49,236 bases of DNA from Clostridium sp. UBA699. Lineage in GTDB: Bacteria > Bacillota > Clostridia > Clostridiales > Clostridiaceae. Position 1 is the first letter of the stretch, and the number at the start of each line of letters is the position of its first letter. The stretch lies in NCBI GenBank assembly GCA_002298915.1, contig DBML01000020.1:1-49236 (forward strand). The letters run 5' to 3'. The notes beneath the pieces are model-generated. The model saw only the letters and a program-made list of their open reading frames with translations. It had not been told where the DNA came from and did no database searches. Positions 46,141 through 49,236 of this stretch are shown here, piece after piece. The translations under genes were made by a program, and so were the position numbers.

Positions 46141-48390
46141 TCAAAATTTGCCAGCTGGGTTCAGCAGAGGCTCCACCTGCACCAGGTTCGTATGCTGCCC
46201 GTTACCCCTGGCCAGAGGCGTTGGCCTGAGCGATGTGAGGACGTTTATCGAGCCGCCCGTGTCGTTGCCCTCGGCGTCCGGCCTGTACCAGGCTCCCTGG
46301 GAAATTGCAGCAACGCCTCTCATTATCCTGCCAGTGATCCTTGCCTTAAGATGCACGGTGCCTCTGTCGTTCCAGATGCGCGTCATGGCTCCGTCGTGGA
46401 TCCCCCTTTCCTCCGCGTCCCCGGGGTTCATCCACAGGGCCTGCGGATCCAGCTTGTGCAGCTCCAGGTTGTTGTCGTGTATGGAGTGGCACCTTCTCTT
46501 CGTGTGCCAGCCTATGAGCTGCAGCGGGTATTTTGACCTGAGCGGATCCTCCGGGCCCTCGAACGAAGGCACGTAGCGCGGTGTGGTTGCCACGTATTCC
46601 CGGTATTCAGCCTCGAGTATCCTTTTGGAGAATATCTCTATCTTACCGCTCGGGGTTTGGAACGGGTGTTTCCCAGGATCCCTGCACTCCTCCTCGAAAG
46701 CTATTACGGGAGGGTTGTTCCTGTAGCGGTAAACCCCTTCTTCCCTGAACGCCGCATAGTCCGGCAGCTCTGTTTCCTCCAGCCTCAGCTCGTTGTAAAG
46801 GTGCTCAAGCCATTCGCCCGTAGTTTCCCGCCCCTCAGTGAATTCCTCCTTCAGCCCCAGGTTTTCCGCAACCTCCTTGAGCCAGTCGTATTCGAACCTG
46901 CTCTCGTGGAGCGGCTCTATCGCCTTGTTGTTGAAGCCGAGGAAATCGCCTGAATCCCAGGGCATAGTTATGTTCTCCCCTTCGAACAGCGATGTGCCCG
47001 GCAGCAGTATGTCCGCGAACTTGGCGCTGGCCGTCATGAAGAGGTCGCTGCAGACTATGAACTCGCATTTCGACGTGTCCTTCAGGATTTCTGCCGTCCT
47101 GTTTATGTCTCCGTGCTGGTTTATAAGGGTGTTGCCCGCGAGGTTGAGTATCATCTTGATGTCTGAGCGCAGCCTGTCTCCACCGGTTACGCCGTCAAGC
47201 GCCGTCATCTCCCTTCCTCTCACCACCGCGTCGGTCCACAGGTAGCTCGGTATCCTTAAAGTGTAAGGGTTGGCCGGCTGGGGAAGCTTGGGGGTCCTGT
47301 GCCTCTTGTAGCTTCCAGGTCCGCAGGCCCATCCGCCCGATACTCCAACGTTGCCCGTAAGGCAGGCAAGCATTATGCCGCCCCTGGCAGCCTGCTCCCC
47401 GTTGCCGTGGCGCTGAGGGCCGAAGCCCTGGATGAGGGCCGCAGGCTTTGTCTCTGCATAGAGCCTGGCGAGCCTGATTATCGTTTCCTCGGGCACTCCG
47501 CATATCTCCGAGGCCCATGCGGGAGTCTTGGGTATTCCGTCCTGCTCGCCGTCAAGGTAGGAGAAATAGCACAGGCCAGGGTCAAACCCTTCCGGCATGT
47601 GCTGCTTGTCGAAGCCAATGCAGCACCTGTCGATGAACTCCTTGTCATAGAGGTTTTCCTTCATTATAATGTAGGCCATTCCGTCCATCAGGGCGCTGTC
47701 CGTTGTCGGCCTGAGCGGTATCCATTCGGCGTCCAGGCGGACTATCGTGTCGTTCTTCCTAGGGTCAACGCCTATCATCGGGATCCCCTTTTCCTTCGCT
47801 TTCCTCAGGTAGTGCATCGTGCCCGCGTCGAATATGGTCTCCGCCGGGTTGTGCCCCCATAGTATGATGAGCTTGGAGTTGAGCCAGTCCTCGAACCCGT
47901 TGCCGGTCCTGTCCGTGCCGTACATGTAAGGGGTGGCGAACTTGGTGCAGGCCGTGCTGTAAGTGTTGTAGTAGCCCAGGTATCCGCCGTCCAGAGCAAG
48001 CAGCCGCTTCGCCAGGTGGTCTGGGCGCATCAGCCCGCTGACCCCTGTGGAGTAGTTCACGTACCTTGAGCCCGGGCCGTACGCGTCCCTTATCCTGGCC
48101 CACTCTGAGGATATCGTTTCAACTGCCTCTTCCCAGGATATGCGCTCGAACCTCCCTTCTCCGCGCTCGCCCACCCTCTTCATCGGGTACCTTAGCCTGT
48201 CGTCTCCGAGGAAGGTCTTGTGGTAGTTCATCCCCCTTGCGCAGGCGCAGAGCGGAACAAGCCCGTCTTCCCTTCTCGGGCTGTCTGTCGTTAGCTTTAT
48301 TATTTTGCCGTCCTGAACATGCGCATCGATTATGCATCTGCCGCCGCAGTTGTTCCTTCCGGTTGTGTGTACGATTTTAGCTTCTCCCAT
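46141..48390 (-). CDS. Molybdopterin-dependent oxidoreductase (DMSO reductase family), cytoplasmic
   Basis: A 749-residue bis-MGD enzyme. The N-terminal cluster region is NNCGGRC (Cys15, Cys19) and PLCACARG (Cys48, Cys50); the first Cys of the usual CxxxCxxxC pattern is absent (Gly11). TYSTACTKF supplies a probable Ser or Cys ligand to Mo, WGHNPAET and GVDPRKNDTIVRLDAEWIPLRPTTD are MGD sites, and the C-terminal dinucleotide domain begins near residue 630 (YPLQLIGWHTKRRCHS). No Tat signal is seen and no electron-transfer or membrane-anchor subunit is encoded beside it. The substrate is unknown. It overlaps the alarmone synthetase gene by 14 bases. Confidence 0.88.
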   Translation of the reverse strand: MGEAKIVHTTGRNNCGGRCIIDAHVQDGKIIKLTTDSPRREDGLVPLCACARGMNYHKTFLGDDRLRYPMKRVGERGEGRFERISWEEAVETISSEWARIRDAYGPGSRYVNYSTGVSGLMRPDHLAKRLLALDGGYLGYYNTYSTACTKFATPYMYGTDRTGNGFEDWLNSKLIILWGHNPAETIFDAGTMHYLRKAKEKGIPMIGVDPRKNDTIVRLDAEWIPLRPTTDSALMDGMAYIIMKENLYDKEFIDRCCIGFDKQHMPEGFDPGLCYFSYLDGEQDGIPKTPAWASEICGVPEETIIRLARLYAETKPAALIQGFGPQRHGNGEQAARGGIMLACLTGNVGVSGGWACGPGSYKRHRTPKLPQPANPYTLRIPSYLWTDAVVRGREMTALDGVTGGDRLRSDIKMILNLAGNTLINQHGDINRTAEILKDTSKCEFIVCSDLFMTASAKFADILLPGTSLFEGENITMPWDSGDFLGFNNKAIEPLHESRFEYDWLKEVAENLGLKEEFTEGRETTGEWLEHLYNELRLEETELPDYAAFREEGVYRYRNNPPVIAFEEECRDPGKHPFQTPSGKIEIFSKRILEAEYREYVATTPRYVPSFEGPEDPLRSKYPLQLIGWHTKRRCHSIHDNNLELHKLDPQALWMNPGDAEERGIHDGAMTRIWNDRGTVHLKARITGRIMRGVAAISQGAWYRPDAEGNDTGGSINVLTSLRPTPLARGNGQHTNLVQVEPLLNPAGKF

Positions 48391-49051
48391 GCAACTGTCC
48401 CTCTCCCTTGCTGTATTCCGCCAGCTCTTTCCTGATTTCCTGCATCCTGCAGTCCGTGCCTGCGATGGTATCTGCGCACTCCTTTAGCTCCCGGATTATG
48501 GTTTCCGGAGCTTTGAGCCCCTTCTTGTAGTATATCTGGTGTTCAAGCGATGCCCAGAAATCCATGGCTATGGTCCTTATCTGGACTTCGACCCTCATCG
48601 GCTGCTTCCTGTCCGAGAAAAAAACAGGTATCTCCACCACCAGGTGCAGGCTGCGGTAACCGTTCGGCTTCGGGCTGCTTATGTAGTCGTCCTTGTCCAG
48701 CAGGGTTATGTCGTCCTGACTCTCCAGCATTTCTGCAAGTGCGTAGATGTCGTCAACGAAGGAGCAGACAACCCTGATCCCCGCCACGTCGTTTATATTT
48801 TCCAGGATAGCTTCCATGGTGTTCTCCAACCCTTTCCTCCTGAGCTTCTCCTCGATGCTTTCCTGGGTTTTGATTCGGCATTTTATGATCTCGATGGGGT
48901 TCCTCTTGCTCTTTATCTGGAACTCCCTGTTCAGCACCTCAAGCTTGGTCTTAACTTCGAGCATTGCGCAGCCGTACATCATTATGAGCTCTTCGTATCT
49001 GGCTGCCTGCTGGGTAAATTCCCCCCGGGTTTCGGACGTTTCTGATATCAT
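48377..49051 (-). CDS. relQ: Small alarmone synthetase (RelQ/YjbM-type GTP pyrophosphokinase)
   Basis: A 224-residue single-domain (p)ppGpp synthetase without hydrolase or regulatory domains. Motifs are KCRIKTQESIEEKLRRKG (ATP site), ENINDVAGIRVVCSFVDDIY, SSPKPNGYRSLHLVVEIPV and VEVQIRTIAMDFWASLEHQIYYKKG, with the catalytic Glu in EVQIRT. It is typical of RelQ/SAS1 in length. ATG follows GAGGGGGG. The downstream oxidoreductase gene starts within its last 14 bases, so the two are co-translated. Confidence 0.93.
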   Translation of the reverse strand: MISETSETRGEFTQQAARYEELIMMYGCAMLEVKTKLEVLNREFQIKSKRNPIEIIKCRIKTQESIEEKLRRKGLENTMEAILENINDVAGIRVVCSFVDDIYALAEMLESQDDITLLDKDDYISSPKPNGYRSLHLVVEIPVFFSDRKQPMRVEVQIRTIAMDFWASLEHQIYYKKGLKAPETIIRELKECADTIAGTDCRMQEIRKELAEYSKGEGQLHGRS

Positions 49052-49084
49052 AGCTCTTATCCCCCCTCAGTGTACTATACCTAT

Positions 49085-49090
49085 ATTATA
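49085..49090 (-). promoter_or_regulatory. -10 box of the alarmone synthetase gene
   Basis: TATAAT on the minus strand, with only a weak -35 (TTTATT, 16 bases upstream). Confidence 0.55.
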
Positions 49091-49114
49091 CAACCTTTCC
49101 GCTTTAAATAAACA

Positions 49115-49142
49115 GAAAAACCCCCGGCTTGGAAGCCGAGGG
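49115..49142 (-). terminator. Terminator of a minus-strand gene beyond the right edge
   Basis: CCCTCGGCTT-CCA-AGCCGGGGG stem (one wobble pair) with five T behind it on the minus strand. Confidence 0.85.
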
Positions 49143-49236
49143 CAAATTGGGAAAAATGAATCATTGGGTATTTGTGTGTATTTTAAGGGTATTTTAGGGT
49201 TTATGAGGGTATGTTATTTAACGTAGCTTGCTCCCT
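49143..49236 (-). other. End of the window; 3' end of an unseen gene possible
   Basis: The last 94 bases are AT-rich. On the minus strand two frames end near 49215-49221 (ASYVK-stop or SKLR-stop), so the C-terminus of a gene may lie at the very edge; it is too short to identify. Confidence 0.25.

Noticed and set aside
48747..49226. A 159-residue plus-strand frame over the right end
   Set aside because: It is antisense to the relQ-type gene and its terminator, with no ribosome binding site.

Overview
The window looks like chromosome of an anaerobic, amino-acid-fermenting member of the Clostridia (Firmicutes). The signs are strong AGGAGG ribosome binding sites with ATG, TTG and GTG starts, consensus sigma-A-type promoters, T-box and tandem glycine riboswitches, a Gram-positive SOS box, phosphate butyryltransferase/butyrate kinase, and ferredoxin-linked 2-oxoacid oxidation. 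No phage, transposon, CRISPR, rRNA or tRNA gene was seen. The species cannot be named from this sequence.

Left end (1-6.0 kb): two tandem paralogous amino acid permeases (the first cut by the window edge), a PadR / DUF1700 / DUF4097 envelope-sensing operon, and a PepD-type dipeptidase. 6.2-15.5 kb: a nine-gene minus-strand operon, in transcription order butyrate kinase, M20D amidohydrolase, phosphate butyryltransferase, ferredoxin-like subunit, VorB-like alpha, TPP-binding beta and gamma subunits of a 2-oxoacid:ferredoxin oxidoreductase, PLP aminotransferase, and MFS transporter. Together they form a route amino acid -> 2-oxoacid -> acyl-CoA -> acyl-phosphate -> acid + ATP. An IclR regulator lies upstream, and the gap between it and the operon holds four copies of a GGAAC-N3-GTTCC operator-like repeat around the operon promoter.

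15.6-23.2 kb: a prolyl-tRNA-editing-type deacylase, a CoA-binding protein, three tandem secreted polysaccharide deacetylases that share a conserved promoter element, two small membrane proteins, a ferredoxin-nitroreductase fusion and a PanE-like reductase. 23.2-27.1 kb: an asparaginase / Lrp regulator / aspartate 4-decarboxylase operon (Asn -> Asp -> Ala + CO2) and a nuclease lipoprotein. 27.2-31.6 kb: five plus-strand genes of mostly unknown function, then an HsmA-like membrane protein and a TetR regulator that share a TGAAC-N3-GTTCA operator.

31.6-39.3 kb: an SOS-controlled Y-family polymerase with a small partner gene, small membrane and MORN-repeat proteins, an acyl-CoA ligase behind a T-box leader whose specifier reads as UAC (Tyr), and a secreted GHL10-type glycosidase-like protein with three F5/8C domains. 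39.4-49.2 kb: an orphan PduL phosphotransacylase, a hemolysin III protein, a molybdenum cofactor operon (ferritin-like protein, MobA, MoeA, MobB fused to a second P-loop domain) with a possible attenuator leader, a DUF1015 protein behind a tandem glycine riboswitch, and a translationally coupled small alarmone synthetase and molybdopterin oxidoreductase.

The strongest candidates for something new are the Tyr-type T-box on an acyl-CoA ligase, the IclR operator array on the keto-acid oxidation operon, the TetR-HsmA circuit, the leader of the molybdenum cofactor operon, and the glycine riboswitch on DUF1015.
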